From: Ruminococcaceae bacterium UBA5413
GTDB taxonomy: Bacteria > Bacillota > Clostridia > Oscillospirales > Acutalibacteraceae
Length of the DNA: 42,884 nucleotides
Reading direction: 5' to 3'
NCBI GenBank assembly: GCA_002409585.1
Contig: DHNP01000022.1
Location: 1 to 42,884 of the forward strand
Positions 33,686-41,608 of the stretch are shown one piece after another. The notes beneath the pieces are model-generated. The model saw only the letters and a list, made by a program, of their open reading frames with translations. It had not been told where the DNA came from and made no database searches. Each line of letters starts with the position of its first letter. The first letter of the stretch is position 1. Made by a program: the position numbers and the translations under genes.

Positions 33686-35857
33686 ATGTACACAGCGCAC
33701 ACAAGCGGCGACGGCAGGCTGCAAACAGTCGAAGATCACCTTTGCGGCACAGCCTGCCTCGCAAAAGATTTCGCGAAGCCTTTAGGGGCGGAAGAATTGG
33801 CTTTTTTCACAGGCAGGCTGCATGACGCCGGAAAATACTCCGATGAATTTCAAAAATACATAATGGAGAACGCCCCCAAGACCGACCACTCTACAGCCGG
33901 CGCGAAAGCCGCTTTCAAAGCCGTGCCAAACGGCACCGGCCTTGTAGCAGCGTACTGCATAGCTGGGCATCACGCCGGCCTGCCGGACGGCGGCCACAGC
34001 GGCGACACGGACTGCTGCCCCACGCTCCGCGCGCGCCTTAAGCGCGAGGTGCCGGATTTCAGCAAGTTTTACGCCTTTAACGACCCCGCCGCACTTATCC
34101 CCACGTCAGTACCTGACATACACATGATTGGGAAATGCGGTTTCACGTCGTCGTTTTTCATACGCATGCTGTTTTCGTGCCTTGTGGACGCGGACTTTCT
34201 CGACACTGAAAAGTTCATGTCCGGCGGAACTGTCGAGCGCGGCGGAACGGAAAGCATAAGCGCCCTTTGGAAAAAATTCCAAAAATACACCGGAAACTTT
34301 GCGAACCCCATAAGTGAAATAAACAAAAAGCGCACTGAGATATTGAGCCAATGCTTAAATAAAGCTTCCGGTAAAAAAGGGCTGTACACTTTAACAGTCC
34401 CCACAGGCGGCGGCAAGACAATTTCGTCGCTTGCTTTTGCGCTGCGTCACGCGGCGGAGCACGGCATGGAACACATAATTTACGCGATACCTTACACAAG
34501 CATAATAGAACAAAACGCCGATGTGTTCCGCAAAATCCTTGGCACGGAAAATGTCCTTGAGCACCACAGCAGCTTTGTCTTTCCCGACAGCAAAGATGAC
34601 AAAACAACAAAAGCACAGGAAAGGCTCAAGCTGGCGGCTGAAAACTGGGACGTACCGGTCGTAGTAACCACTAACGTGCAGTTTTTCGAGTCCTTGTTTG
34701 CAAACCAGCCGTCAAAATGCCGCAAGCTGCACAATATAGCAGACAGCGTCATTATCTTCGACGAAGCGCAGATGATACCGCGTGAATACCTTATGCCGTG
34801 CATACGGGCTATTACGGAGCTTATAGTAAATTACGGATGCACAGCCGTACTTTGCAGCGCCACGCAGCCCGCGCTCAGCGGCTTTTTTATTCAGGAATTA
34901 AAAGCCAATGAAATATGTGAAAACACAAAGGGCCTTTACCAATTTTTCCGCCGTACAACGTTCGTAAACTGCGGTGAGGTAAGCGACAGTGAGCTTGAGC
35001 AAAAGCTCAACAGTGAGAAGCAGGTACTGTGCATTGTAAATACTAAAAAACACGCGCGGAATTTATATTACGTACTGAAAAACTCCGGAACGTACCATCT
35101 GTCAACTCTTATGACGCCGTCGCACCGTAAACAAAAGCTCGATGAAATACGCGGCAGGTTAAAAGCTGGCGAAGACTGCCGCGTAGTTTCAACAAGCCTT
35201 ATAGAAGCCGGCGTAGATGTCGACTTTCCGTCAGTTTACCGCGAGGAAGCCGGCCTTGACTCTGAAATACAGGCCGCCGGCCGCTGCAACCGCGAGGGTA
35301 AGCGCAGCGCCGCCGAAAGCATGGTGTATATATTCCGGCCGGAAGAAAAATACCGCGGCCGCCTCCCCTCTTCACTGCAGCTGCCATGTGATGCCGGTAA
35401 AACCGCCGCCAAAAAATTCACCGATATTGCATCCCCTGAAGCTATAAAATATTATTTTGAAACAATGTATAACGTTTCAGGCGACTCACTTGACACCAAA
35501 GGGATAGTGGATATGTTTGAAGAAGGCGCCGGCGATAATTTCAGCTTTCCGTTCGCATCCGCCGCAGAGAAGTTTCATTTTATAGAAAGCGGGACGCGTC
35601 CAATACTCATACCTAAAGAAGACGCCGCTAAAACCCTGCTGCAGAGGCTGCGCAGCAGTGAAAAAGGCCGCGGCATTTTCCGTGCCGCCGGTCCGTACTG
35701 CGTCAGCACATATGAAAACCACTTTAAAAGGCTTTACGATTCCGGTAAAATCGAAATACTCGAATGCGGCATAGCCGTTTTAAGCGACATAAGCCTGTAC
35801 TCCGACGAGACAGGCCTCGCGTTCGATGCCGGCTCCGGTGAAGCGTTTTTTGTATAG
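33686..35857 (+). CDS. cas3: CRISPR-associated helicase/nuclease Cas3, type I-C
   Basis: Effector nuclease-helicase recruited by Cascade to nick and degrade target DNA. N-terminal HD nuclease: His18, His46-Asp47 (RLHDAGK), His68 and His95-His96 (AGHHAG). Superfamily 2 helicase: Walker A PTGGGKT (239-245), motif II DEAQ (359-362), CSATQPAL, and VSTSLIEAGVDVDFP with QAAGRCNREGKR in the second RecA domain. Its 723 residues are complete and every catalytic motif is intact. It is separated from cas5 by 233 nt containing a hairpin, a crRNA-like RNA on the other strand and a second promoter, so it is expressed separately from Cascade. Confidence 0.97.
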   Translation: MYTAHTSGDGRLQTVEDHLCGTACLAKDFAKPLGAEELAFFTGRLHDAGKYSDEFQKYIMENAPKTDHSTAGAKAAFKAVPNGTGLVAAYCIAGHHAGLPDGGHSGDTDCCPTLRARLKREVPDFSKFYAFNDPAALIPTSVPDIHMIGKCGFTSSFFIRMLFSCLVDADFLDTEKFMSGGTVERGGTESISALWKKFQKYTGNFANPISEINKKRTEILSQCLNKASGKKGLYTLTVPTGGGKTISSLAFALRHAAEHGMEHIIYAIPYTSIIEQNADVFRKILGTENVLEHHSSFVFPDSKDDKTTKAQERLKLAAENWDVPVVVTTNVQFFESLFANQPSKCRKLHNIADSVIIFDEAQMIPREYLMPCIRAITELIVNYGCTAVLCSATQPALSGFFIQELKANEICENTKGLYQFFRRTTFVNCGEVSDSELEQKLNSEKQVLCIVNTKKHARNLYYVLKNSGTYHLSTLMTPSHRKQKLDEIRGRLKAGEDCRVVSTSLIEAGVDVDFPSVYREEAGLDSEIQAAGRCNREGKRSAAESMVYIFRPEEKYRGRLPSSLQLPCDAGKTAAKKFTDIASPEAIKYYFETMYNVSGDSLDTKGIVDMFEEGAGDNFSFPFASAAEKFHFIESGTRPILIPKEDAAKTLLQRLRSSEKGRGIFRAAGPYCVSTYENHFKRLYDSGKIEILECGIAVLSDISLYSDETGLAFDAGSGEAFFV

Positions 35858-35950
35858 CAAACGGCGGCAGTTATACCCTGCCGCCGAACTTGCACTTACT
35901 GTACATTTAATCAAATTATTTCAACCCACGTACCGTAAACGGCACGACCA
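35855..35950 (-). ncRNA. Cas-regulating crRNA-like RNA (CreR-type), degenerate CRISPR repeat unit
   Basis: On the minus strand, 35948-35918 resembles the array repeat: 22 of 32 aligned columns, 5' GTCG kept, and the 11-nt 3' handle TGGGTTGAAAT differing from the array handle at one base. The stem has changed to CGTGCCG/CGGTACG around TTTA, yet all seven pairs are kept (one G-U), as Cas5 processing would require. The adjoining 18 nt, AATTTGATTAAATGTACA (35917-35900), match the cas5 leader 17/18. A TGnTATAAT promoter (35965-35957) predicts a start near 35950. A 9-bp hairpin (35886-35862) with TTTGCT follows. Role by analogy with CreR RNAs: guide Cascade to repress its own operon. Confidence 0.8.
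35862..35886. terminator. Hairpin between cas3 and the crRNA-like RNA
   Basis: A 9-bp perfect stem, CGGCGGCAG (35862-35870) with CTGCCGCCG (35878-35886). On the minus strand TTTGCTAT follows, a weak U-tract that could end the crRNA-like RNA. On the plus strand no T-run follows, so cas3 termination here is doubtful. Confidence 0.55.
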
Positions 35951-35956
35951 ATGTTT

Positions 35957-35965
35957 ATTATATCA
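35957..35965 (-). promoter_or_regulatory. Extended -10 promoter of the crRNA-like RNA
   Basis: Minus-strand TGATATAAT, a perfect extended -10 (TGnTATAAT). No good -35, but an A/T-tract lies upstream. Predicted start is about 35950, two bases before the repeat-like unit. It is divergent from the cas5 promoter, whose -35 lies about 40 nt away. Confidence 0.65.
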
Positions 35966-36005
35966 AATTATATGAAAAAAAAGCAGAAAAAAATGAAAAT
36001 AGTGC

Positions 36006-36033
36006 TTGACAAATTTATACAATAAATTATAAT
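36006..36033 (+). promoter_or_regulatory. Promoter of the cas5-cas8-cas7-cas4-cas1-cas2 operon
   Basis: TTGACA (36006-36011), a 16-nt spacer and TATAAT (36028-36033), both boxes perfect; start expected near 36040. An A-rich block lies upstream. Confidence 0.88.
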
Positions 36034-36052
36034 AGTACTTAGGGCATATACT

Positions 36053-36073
36053 TGTACATTTAATAAAATTGAA
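36053..36073 (-). promoter_or_regulatory. Predicted Cascade autorepression target with TTC PAM
   Basis: On the minus strand, TTC (36073-36071) is followed by AATTTTATTAAATGTACA (36070-36053). This equals the guide of the crRNA-like RNA at 17 of 18 positions; the single mismatch is position 6, a position not paired in type I guides. TTC is the known type I-C PAM. Homology stops after position 18, which would favour binding without Cas3 cleavage. The site lies about +13 to +30 of the cas5 transcript. Confidence 0.75.
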
Positions 36074-36090
36074 TAGAAAGGAGTTTTTTA

Positions 36091-36750
36091 ATGGGCTACG
36101 GTGTAAAAGCAGAAACTTGGGGGCCTTTGGCACTCTTCACGCGCCCGGAAATGAAAACGGAACGAATGTCTTACGATGTTATGACACCGTCGGCGGCGCG
36201 GGGCATACTGGAAAGCATCTATTGGAAACCTGAGCTGCGCTATATCATCGACAGGATATACGTATGCAACCAGATAAGGTTCACAAACATAAGGCGCAAC
36301 GAGGTTTCGGAGAAAATTCCGCGTACCGACGCTTTAGCCGCTATGAACGGCTGCAAAGTTCCGTACATGTACGCACCGTCCGTCATACAGCAGCGCGCTT
36401 CGACCGTACTGCGCGACGTGCGGTACGTAATTGAGGCACACTTTGAGCTTACCGGAAAAGGCGGCGAACGCGACAGCGAAGAAAAGCACTATGCCATACT
36501 TATGAGGCGGCTGAAAAACGGCCAGTGTTTTATGCAGCCGTACTTTGGCTGCAGGGAATTCCCCGCGAAGTTCCGCCTTTTCGAGAGCGAAACAGTACCC
36601 ACCGCACCGGAAAATATGGGTGAAAAAGACCTTGGCTTCATGCTCTATGACATGGACTACTCAGACAGGAAGAATATAAAACCGATGTTCTTCCGCGCCG
36701 TCATGCACGACGGCTGTATCGACATAAAAGGAAGCAAGGTGACGTCATGA
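36091..36750 (+). CDS. cas5c: Type I-C Cas5 (crRNA-processing endonuclease)
   Basis: In type I-C no Cas6 exists; Cas5c cleaves the pre-crRNA at the 3' base of the repeat hairpin, leaving an 11-nt 5' handle, and stays in Cascade. The N-terminus GYGVKAETWGPLALFTRPEM with YDVMTPSAARGILESIYWKP is a signature of this family; 219 residues is normal. ATG 36091 follows GAAAGGAG. The stop overlaps the cas8 start (ATGA). The array handle predicted from this activity is TGGATTGAAAT, as found in the repeat. Confidence 0.96.
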   Translation: MGYGVKAETWGPLALFTRPEMKTERMSYDVMTPSAARGILESIYWKPELRYIIDRIYVCNQIRFTNIRRNEVSEKIPRTDALAAMNGCKVPYMYAPSVIQQRASTVLRDVRYVIEAHFELTGKGGERDSEEKHYAILMRRLKNGQCFMQPYFGCREFPAKFRLFESETVPTAPENMGEKDLGFMLYDMDYSDRKNIKPMFFRAVMHDGCIDIKGSKVTS

Positions 36751-38531
36751 TACTCCAGTCGCTTACACGGTACTATGAAATCATGGCAAAGGACGGCAAA
36801 CTGCCCAAACCAGGCTACTCACCCTCAAACGTGTCGTTCGCCCTGAACTTGTCGCCCGCAGGGGAAATTATAAGCATACTGCCTCTGACAATGACTGAAA
36901 ACCGCGGCAAAAAAACGGTTGAATTGCCGCAGGTAAAAGTTGTGCCCGAACATGTAACGCGCTCCGTTGGTATATCACCCTACTTTATGTGCGACAATTC
37001 ATCGTATATATTGGGGATGGATAGAAAAGGAACGCCCAAACGGTCGCTTGAGTGCTTTAACGCGAGCCGCGAACTCCATATAAAAATACTCAAAGGCGTG
37101 CACAGTCCGGCCGCCGAAGCGGTGCTTGCGTTTTTCAGTACATGGGAGCCGCAGAAAGCCGCCCTAAACGAAGCCTACAGTGAACACAAAGAAGCGCTGG
37201 ACGCGGGCGGCAACATGGTTTTTACGGTTGACGGCTGCGGCTTCGCACAGGACGACCCGCTTATAAAAAAAGCATGGGAGGCATACAAAGCTTCAAATGC
37301 ACAGAAAATAAAAATGCAGTGCCTTGTAACCGGTAAAAAGGAACCTGTCGCCATACTGCACCCGAAAATCAAAGGTGTAAACGGCGCGCAGTCCTCAGGG
37401 GCAAACCTCGTCAGCTTTAACTCAACGGCATACGAATCATATGGTAAGGAAAAAAGCCAGGGTCTTAACTCACCCGTAAGCGAATACGCGGCCTTCGCGT
37501 ACGGCACTGCGCTTAACAGCCTCCTTTCCGACCGTGAGCACCGCATAAACATCGGCGGCATGACCATCGTTTACTGGGCCGAAAGCCCTAAGGCCGTTTA
37601 CAAAAGCATATTCGGCGCAGCTATAAATCCAAAGGATGAAAACCAAAACAAGCTTCTCGACTCCGTAATGAAAAAAATAGAAAAAGGCGAGCCTGCCGCC
37701 GACGATGTTGATATGAAAACACCGTTTTACATACTCGGCCTGTCGCCTAACGCGGCGCGCCTTTCGGTACGTTTTTTCCTCAAAGGTACATTCGGCTCTT
37801 TCCTCGAAAATATAAAAAAGCATTACGATGACCTCAATATTGACCGTTCCCCGCAGGATTTCCCGTATATCACACTTTACCGCCTTTTGCTTGAAACAGT
37901 AAACCCAAACTCAAAGGACAAGACCGCGTCACCGCTTATGAGCGGCGAAGTCATGCGCTCCATACTCCTTAACATTCCGTACCCCGAGTCTCTGCAAAGC
38001 GCCGTCCTGCTCCGCATCCGTGCGGAACAGGACAACGGCGATAAGCATATAAAGAAAATCACGCGCGGACGCGCGGCAATACTTAAAGCATACCTTTTAC
38101 GTAAAAAGAATAACCAAAAATATAAGGAGGTCTTATCAGTGTCATTAAACGAAGAAAGTGACAACCGCGCATACGTGCTCGGCAGGCTTTTCGCGGCGCT
38201 TGAAAAAACGCAGAGGGATGCAAGCCCCGACATCAACTCTACTATCAAAGACAGGTACTTTACCTCTGCGTGCGCAACGCCGCGCAATGTATTCCCTTCT
38301 TTATTCAAGCTGTATGAAAACCACATAGGAAAAATCCGCAAAAGCAGCGGTGGGACAGGCACGGCAATTTACGACGATAAACTTGTCTGTGCCCTTTTGG
38401 GAAAACTCGACGTAGACAAAGACCCTTTTCCGTCAAACCTTTTGCTTAATGAACAGTCAATTTTTGTTCTCGGTTACTACCATCAGGTACAAAAATTCTT
38501 TACGCCTAAAGTTAAAAAAACGAACATCTGA
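36747..38531 (+). CDS. cas8c: Type I-C large subunit Cas8c (Csd1)
   Basis: Large Cascade subunit that recognises the PAM and positions Cas3. Family features: MILQSLTRYYEIMAKDGKLP at the N-terminus, AEAVLAFFSTWEP, QSSGANLVSFNSTAYESYGK and FYILGLSPNAARLSVRFF. Its 594 residues are full length. It overlaps cas5 by 4 nt. An internal ribosome site AGGAGG (38125-38130) with GTG 38139 lies in frame and should yield the small subunit Cas11c from the same gene. cas7 follows after 12 nt. Confidence 0.96.
   Translation: MILQSLTRYYEIMAKDGKLPKPGYSPSNVSFALNLSPAGEIISILPLTMTENRGKKTVELPQVKVVPEHVTRSVGISPYFMCDNSSYILGMDRKGTPKRSLECFNASRELHIKILKGVHSPAAEAVLAFFSTWEPQKAALNEAYSEHKEALDAGGNMVFTVDGCGFAQDDPLIKKAWEAYKASNAQKIKMQCLVTGKKEPVAILHPKIKGVNGAQSSGANLVSFNSTAYESYGKEKSQGLNSPVSEYAAFAYGTALNSLLSDREHRINIGGMTIVYWAESPKAVYKSIFGAAINPKDENQNKLLDSVMKKIEKGEPAADDVDMKTPFYILGLSPNAARLSVRFFLKGTFGSFLENIKKHYDDLNIDRSPQDFPYITLYRLLLETVNPNSKDKTASPLMSGEVMRSILLNIPYPESLQSAVLLRIRAEQDNGDKHIKKITRGRAAILKAYLLRKKNNQKYKEVLSVSLNEESDNRAYVLGRLFAALEKTQRDASPDINSTIKDRYFTSACATPRNVFPSLFKLYENHIGKIRKSSGGTGTAIYDDKLVCALLGKLDVDKDPFPSNLLLNEQSIFVLGYYHQVQKFFTPKVKKTNI
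38139..38531 (+). CDS. cas11c: Cas11c small subunit, internal translation within cas8c
   Basis: A perfect AAGGAGGT lies inside cas8c, and AGGAGG is 8 nt before an in-frame GTG (codon 465 of cas8c). The resulting 130-residue protein (VSLNEESDNRAYVLGRLFAA...) covers the helical C-terminal part of Cas8c. Internal initiation of Cas11 from cas8 is established for type I-C, where the product lines the Cascade belly and is needed for interference. The strength and spacing of this site make it very likely here. It shares its stop with cas8c. Confidence 0.85.
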   Translation: MSLNEESDNRAYVLGRLFAALEKTQRDASPDINSTIKDRYFTSACATPRNVFPSLFKLYENHIGKIRKSSGGTGTAIYDDKLVCALLGKLDVDKDPFPSNLLLNEQSIFVLGYYHQVQKFFTPKVKKTNI

Positions 38532-38543
38532 GGAGGAAGCATA

Positions 38544-39437
38544 ATGTCAGAACCAATTAAAAACAGGTACGACTTCGTGATACTTTTCGACGTGGAAAAC
38601 GGAAACCCCAACGGCGACCCGGACGCCGGCAACATGCCCCGCACCGACCCGGAAACAGGCCTTGGCATAGTTACGGACGTATGCATTAAAAGGAAAATAC
38701 GCAACTATATCGAAACGGCCAAAGAAAATGCCCCCGGCTACCGCATTTACATAACAGACGATATCCCTCTTAATATTTCTGACCGCCGCGCATACGAAAA
38801 CCTTAATATGACTCCTGATAAAAACGGCAAAATAAATAAAAAGGACGACCCTGATATAGACATAAAGATACGCGACTTTATGTGCGATGATTACTACGAT
38901 ATACGCACCTTCGGCGCCGTAATGACTACATTTGTAAAGTCAGCGCTAAACTGCGGCCAAGTACGCGGCCCTGTGCAGATAGGCTTCGCGCGCAGCATAG
39001 ACCCGATAGTACCACAGGAAATAACCATTACACGCGTAGCTATATCTACCGAAGAAGACGCCCAGAAAAAGAACACCGAAATGGGCCGCAAGCACATAGT
39101 GCCTTATGCCCTTTACAGGGCCGAAGGGTTCATCTCCGCCAACCTCGCGCGCCGTTATACCGGCTTCTCTGAAGACGACCTCGAGCTCCTATGGGAAGCC
39201 ATAATAAATATGTTCGAAAACGACCACTCGGCGGCACGCGGAAAGATGGCTGTCCGCGAGCTTATTGTCTTTAAGCATGAAAAAGAACTCGGCAACGCCC
39301 CGTCGTACAAGCTCTTTGACACCGTTAAAGTCGAAAGGAAAGACAAATCGGCTCCCGCACGGAGCTATTCCGATTATAATGTTGAAGTACATGAAGAAAA
39401 CATGCCAAGCGGTGTTACATGCACAAGAATGGTCTGA
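38544..39437 (+). CDS. cas7c: Type I-C backbone subunit Cas7 (Csd2)
   Basis: RAMP-fold protein that coats the crRNA spacer as the Cascade backbone. The N-terminal FVILFDVENGNPNGDPDAGN with MPRTDPETGLGIVTDVCIKR is diagnostic; FGAVMTTFVKSALNCGQVRG and VQIGFARSIDPI follow. It is 297 residues, full length. ATG 38544 follows GAGGAGG. It lies 12 nt after cas8c and 3 nt before cas4. Confidence 0.97.
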   Translation: MSEPIKNRYDFVILFDVENGNPNGDPDAGNMPRTDPETGLGIVTDVCIKRKIRNYIETAKENAPGYRIYITDDIPLNISDRRAYENLNMTPDKNGKINKKDDPDIDIKIRDFMCDDYYDIRTFGAVMTTFVKSALNCGQVRGPVQIGFARSIDPIVPQEITITRVAISTEEDAQKKNTEMGRKHIVPYALYRAEGFISANLARRYTGFSEDDLELLWEAIINMFENDHSAARGKMAVRELIVFKHEKELGNAPSYKLFDTVKVERKDKSAPARSYSDYNVEVHEENMPSGVTCTRMV

Positions 39438-39440
39438 GCC

Positions 39441-40106
39441 ATGGAGTACGCGGAGGACGACTTTCTTAACCTTGCAGGCATACAGCATTTTGCTTTCTGC
39501 CGAAGACAGTGGGCGCTCATACACATAGAACAGCAGTGGAACGAAAACCTCCGTACAGCTGAGGGGCGGGCCATGCACGACAACGCACATGACCCGCTTT
39601 TTTCAGAAAAGCGTGGAGGGCTTATAGTTTCGCGCGGCATGCCTGTCTTTTCAAGGGCATTAGGCGTAAACGGCGTATGCGACGTCGTAGAATTTCACGA
39701 ATCGCCTTTAGGCGTAACTCTTTCAGGCAGGGACGGCAGATGGCTGCCGGTACCGGTCGAATACAAACGCGGCAAACCCAAGCAATCAGATGCAGACAGG
39801 CTGCAGCTATGCTGCCAGGCTATGTGCCTCGAAGAAATGCTGCTTTGTCCGGAAATAAAAAAAGCATATCTTTATTACGGCGAACCTGCACACAGGGAAG
39901 CCGTTCAGCTAAACGCTGTCCTCCGTGAAAAAGTCAAAAGCATGCTCTGCGAAATGCATGAACTTTACAGGCGTAAATACACCCCGCGTGTAAAGCCGGC
40001 TAAAAGCTGCAACGCGTGCTCACTGAAGGATTTATGCCTGCCAAAACTTTACCGCATACCATCTGCCGAAAAATATGTAAAAGAGCGCCTGGAGGAAATA
40101 AAATGA
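39441..40106 (+). CDS. cas4: Cas4 iron-sulfur nuclease (adaptation)
   Basis: RecB-like nuclease that helps choose and trim PAM-proximal prespacers with Cas1-Cas2. Iron-sulfur cysteines: Cys20 (HFAFCRRQW) and a C-terminal cluster C-x2-C-x5-C (SCNACSLKDLC). The nuclease motif VPVEYKRGKPKQ is present. It is 221 residues. ATG 39441 lies 3 nt after cas7; its TGA overlaps the cas1 ATG. All expected residues are intact. Confidence 0.96.
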   Translation: MEYAEDDFLNLAGIQHFAFCRRQWALIHIEQQWNENLRTAEGRAMHDNAHDPLFSEKRGGLIVSRGMPVFSRALGVNGVCDVVEFHESPLGVTLSGRDGRWLPVPVEYKRGKPKQSDADRLQLCCQAMCLEEMLLCPEIKKAYLYYGEPAHREAVQLNAVLREKVKSMLCEMHELYRRKYTPRVKPAKSCNACSLKDLCLPKLYRIPSAEKYVKERLEEIK

Positions 40107-41134
40107 AAATTTTAGGCAACACTCTGTACGTAACAACGCCGGACGCATACTTATCACTTGACGGCGAAAACGTAGTCATACAAAAAGGCGGCACTGAGCT
40201 GAGGCGAGTCCCTCTCCATAATTTAGACGGCATAGCAGCGTTCGGTTACACAGGCGCCAGCCCAGCCCTGATGGGCGCCTGTGCCGGACACGGTATTGCA
40301 CTGACCTTTCTTTCCATGCACGGGCGCTTTTTAGCAAGGGTATGCGGAGCCGAACGCGGCAACGTTTTGCTGCGTAAAGAGCAGTACAGGGTCTCGGACA
40401 ATGAAGAAAAAAGCACGGCGATAGCAAAAAGCATAATAACCGGCAAACTGTTTAACTCACGCTGGGTAATAGAGCGTGCCGCAAGGGACTACTCCATGCG
40501 CCTTGACACCGATAAATTAAAACGCGCTTCACGCTCAATAGCGGAGTCACTGGAACGCCTGCAGGATGCATCTTCGCCAGACGAAATACGAGGCATAGAA
40601 GGGAAAGCCGCCATCTGCTACTTTTCAGTATTCGACGACCTTATTTTACAGCAAAAGGAGCAATTCTTTTTCCGCAGCCGCAGCAGAAGGCCGCCGCTTG
40701 ACAATGTAAACGCACTTATTTCATTTGTATATACACTGCTTGCGCATGATACGGCATCCGCTCTCGAAACCGTCGGCCTCGACCCATACGTCGGTTTCAT
40801 GCACAGCGAACGCCCCGGGCGTATTTCCCTCGCGCTCGATATGATGGAAGAATTCCGCTCTGTTGTGGCGGACCGCTTTGTACTCACACTCATTAATACG
40901 CATCAGGTTAACGGAAAAGGGTTTATACAAAAAGAAAACGGAGCGGTATTCATGGACGATGACACGCGTAAGGTAATTTTAACAGCATGGCAAAAAAAGA
41001 AGCAGGAAAAAATCACGCATCCTATGCTTAAAGAAAAAATGGAATGGGGCCTTGTGCCATATTCACAGGCAATGCTGCTTGCGCGTTACCTCCGTGGGGA
41101 TCTCGATGCATATCCGCCGTTTCTATGGAAATAA
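40103..41134 (+). CDS. cas1: Cas1 integrase, type I-C
   Basis: Metal-dependent integrase that inserts new spacers with Cas2. Catalytic Glu in RGIEGKAAICYF, His in VGFMHSERPGR and acidic DMMEEFR are all present. N-terminal beta domain MKILGNTLYVTTPDAYLSLD is typical of type I-C. An open frame reaches back to 40016, but ATG 40103 overlaps the cas4 stop (ATGA), has GGAGGAAATAA before it and gives the normal 343 residues. Confidence 0.97.
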   Translation: MKILGNTLYVTTPDAYLSLDGENVVIQKGGTELRRVPLHNLDGIAAFGYTGASPALMGACAGHGIALTFLSMHGRFLARVCGAERGNVLLRKEQYRVSDNEEKSTAIAKSIITGKLFNSRWVIERAARDYSMRLDTDKLKRASRSIAESLERLQDASSPDEIRGIEGKAAICYFSVFDDLILQQKEQFFFRSRSRRPPLDNVNALISFVYTLLAHDTASALETVGLDPYVGFMHSERPGRISLALDMMEEFRSVVADRFVLTLINTHQVNGKGFIQKENGAVFMDDDTRKVILTAWQKKKQEKITHPMLKEKMEWGLVPYSQAMLLARYLRGDLDAYPPFLWK

Positions 41135-41145
41135 GGTGATTATAT

Positions 41146-41436
41146 CTGCTTGTACTTATAACATATGATGTAAATACGGAAACTGATGAAGGTAAAAAGC
41201 GGCTTAGAAAAGTAGCCAAAGTCTGTGTAAACTACGGGCAGCGCGTGCAAAACTCTGTTTTCGAATGCGTTATGGACGCTGCACTGTGCTGCACCGTAAA
41301 ACATAAACTTCAAAAAATCATAGACCCTGCGAAAGACAGCCTGCGCTTTTACTATTTGGGCAACAACTATAAAAGCAAGATAGAGCATTTTGGTGCCAAA
41401 CCGTCGTTTGACATACAGGAACCACTGATAGTATAA
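41146..41436 (+). CDS. cas2: Cas2, intact but with a CTG start codon
   Basis: Structural partner of Cas1 in spacer acquisition. The frame from 41146 encodes a full 96-residue type I-C Cas2: LVLITYDVNTETDEGKKRLR after the start, then KVCVNYGQRVQNSVFECV, DSLRFYYLGNNY and the C-terminal FDIQEPLIV. In-frame upstream codons are TGA TTA TAT, then CTG; no ATG, GTG or TTG occurs until GTG 41245, which would remove 33 residues including the core strand. AAGGTGA is 6 nt before the CTG, a well-placed ribosome site. Usual relatives begin ATG at exactly this position, so the start has probably mutated to CTG and expression may be low. No frameshift is seen. Confidence 0.88.
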   Translation: MLVLITYDVNTETDEGKKRLRKVAKVCVNYGQRVQNSVFECVMDAALCCTVKHKLQKIIDPAKDSLRFYYLGNNYKSKIEHFGAKPSFDIQEPLIV

Positions 41437-41608
41437 TTGTGCGAACCTCAAGCTGACACCAATTTTCTGCCTGCTTCGCACCGTAATTTAACATATAAAT
41501 TGTCGTTAACAGTTAACATATTGACAATATAGAATATTAACAATATAATATTAATTAAGTTTATTTCATATTACTAATTGCCGCAGGCAAAATATGTTTA
41601 TTTTTGCT
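41437..41608 (+). promoter_or_regulatory. CRISPR leader
   Basis: A 172-nt AT-rich leader between cas2 and the first repeat. It holds GTTAACAGTTAAC and the inverted pair ATTGTC (41499-41504) / GACAAT (41523-41528), plus the array promoter. New spacers should be inserted at its right end. Confidence 0.8.
41521..41549 (+). promoter_or_regulatory. Array promoter, perfect consensus
   Basis: TTGACA (41521-41526), a 17-nt spacer, TATAAT (41544-41549); transcript start near 41556, about 53 nt before repeat 1. It sets the array orientation as plus. Confidence 0.9.

Noticed and set aside
35858..36090. A CreT-like toxin RNA paired with the crRNA-like RNA
   Set aside because: No small ORF with a ribosome site and no second degenerate repeat was found in the gap; the guide points to the cas5 leader, so a CreR-type regulator fits better than a CreTA toxin-antitoxin.
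40016..40102. Upstream extension of cas1
   Set aside because: The extension lies inside cas4, and ATG 40103 has the coupled ATGA overlap and a good ribosome site.
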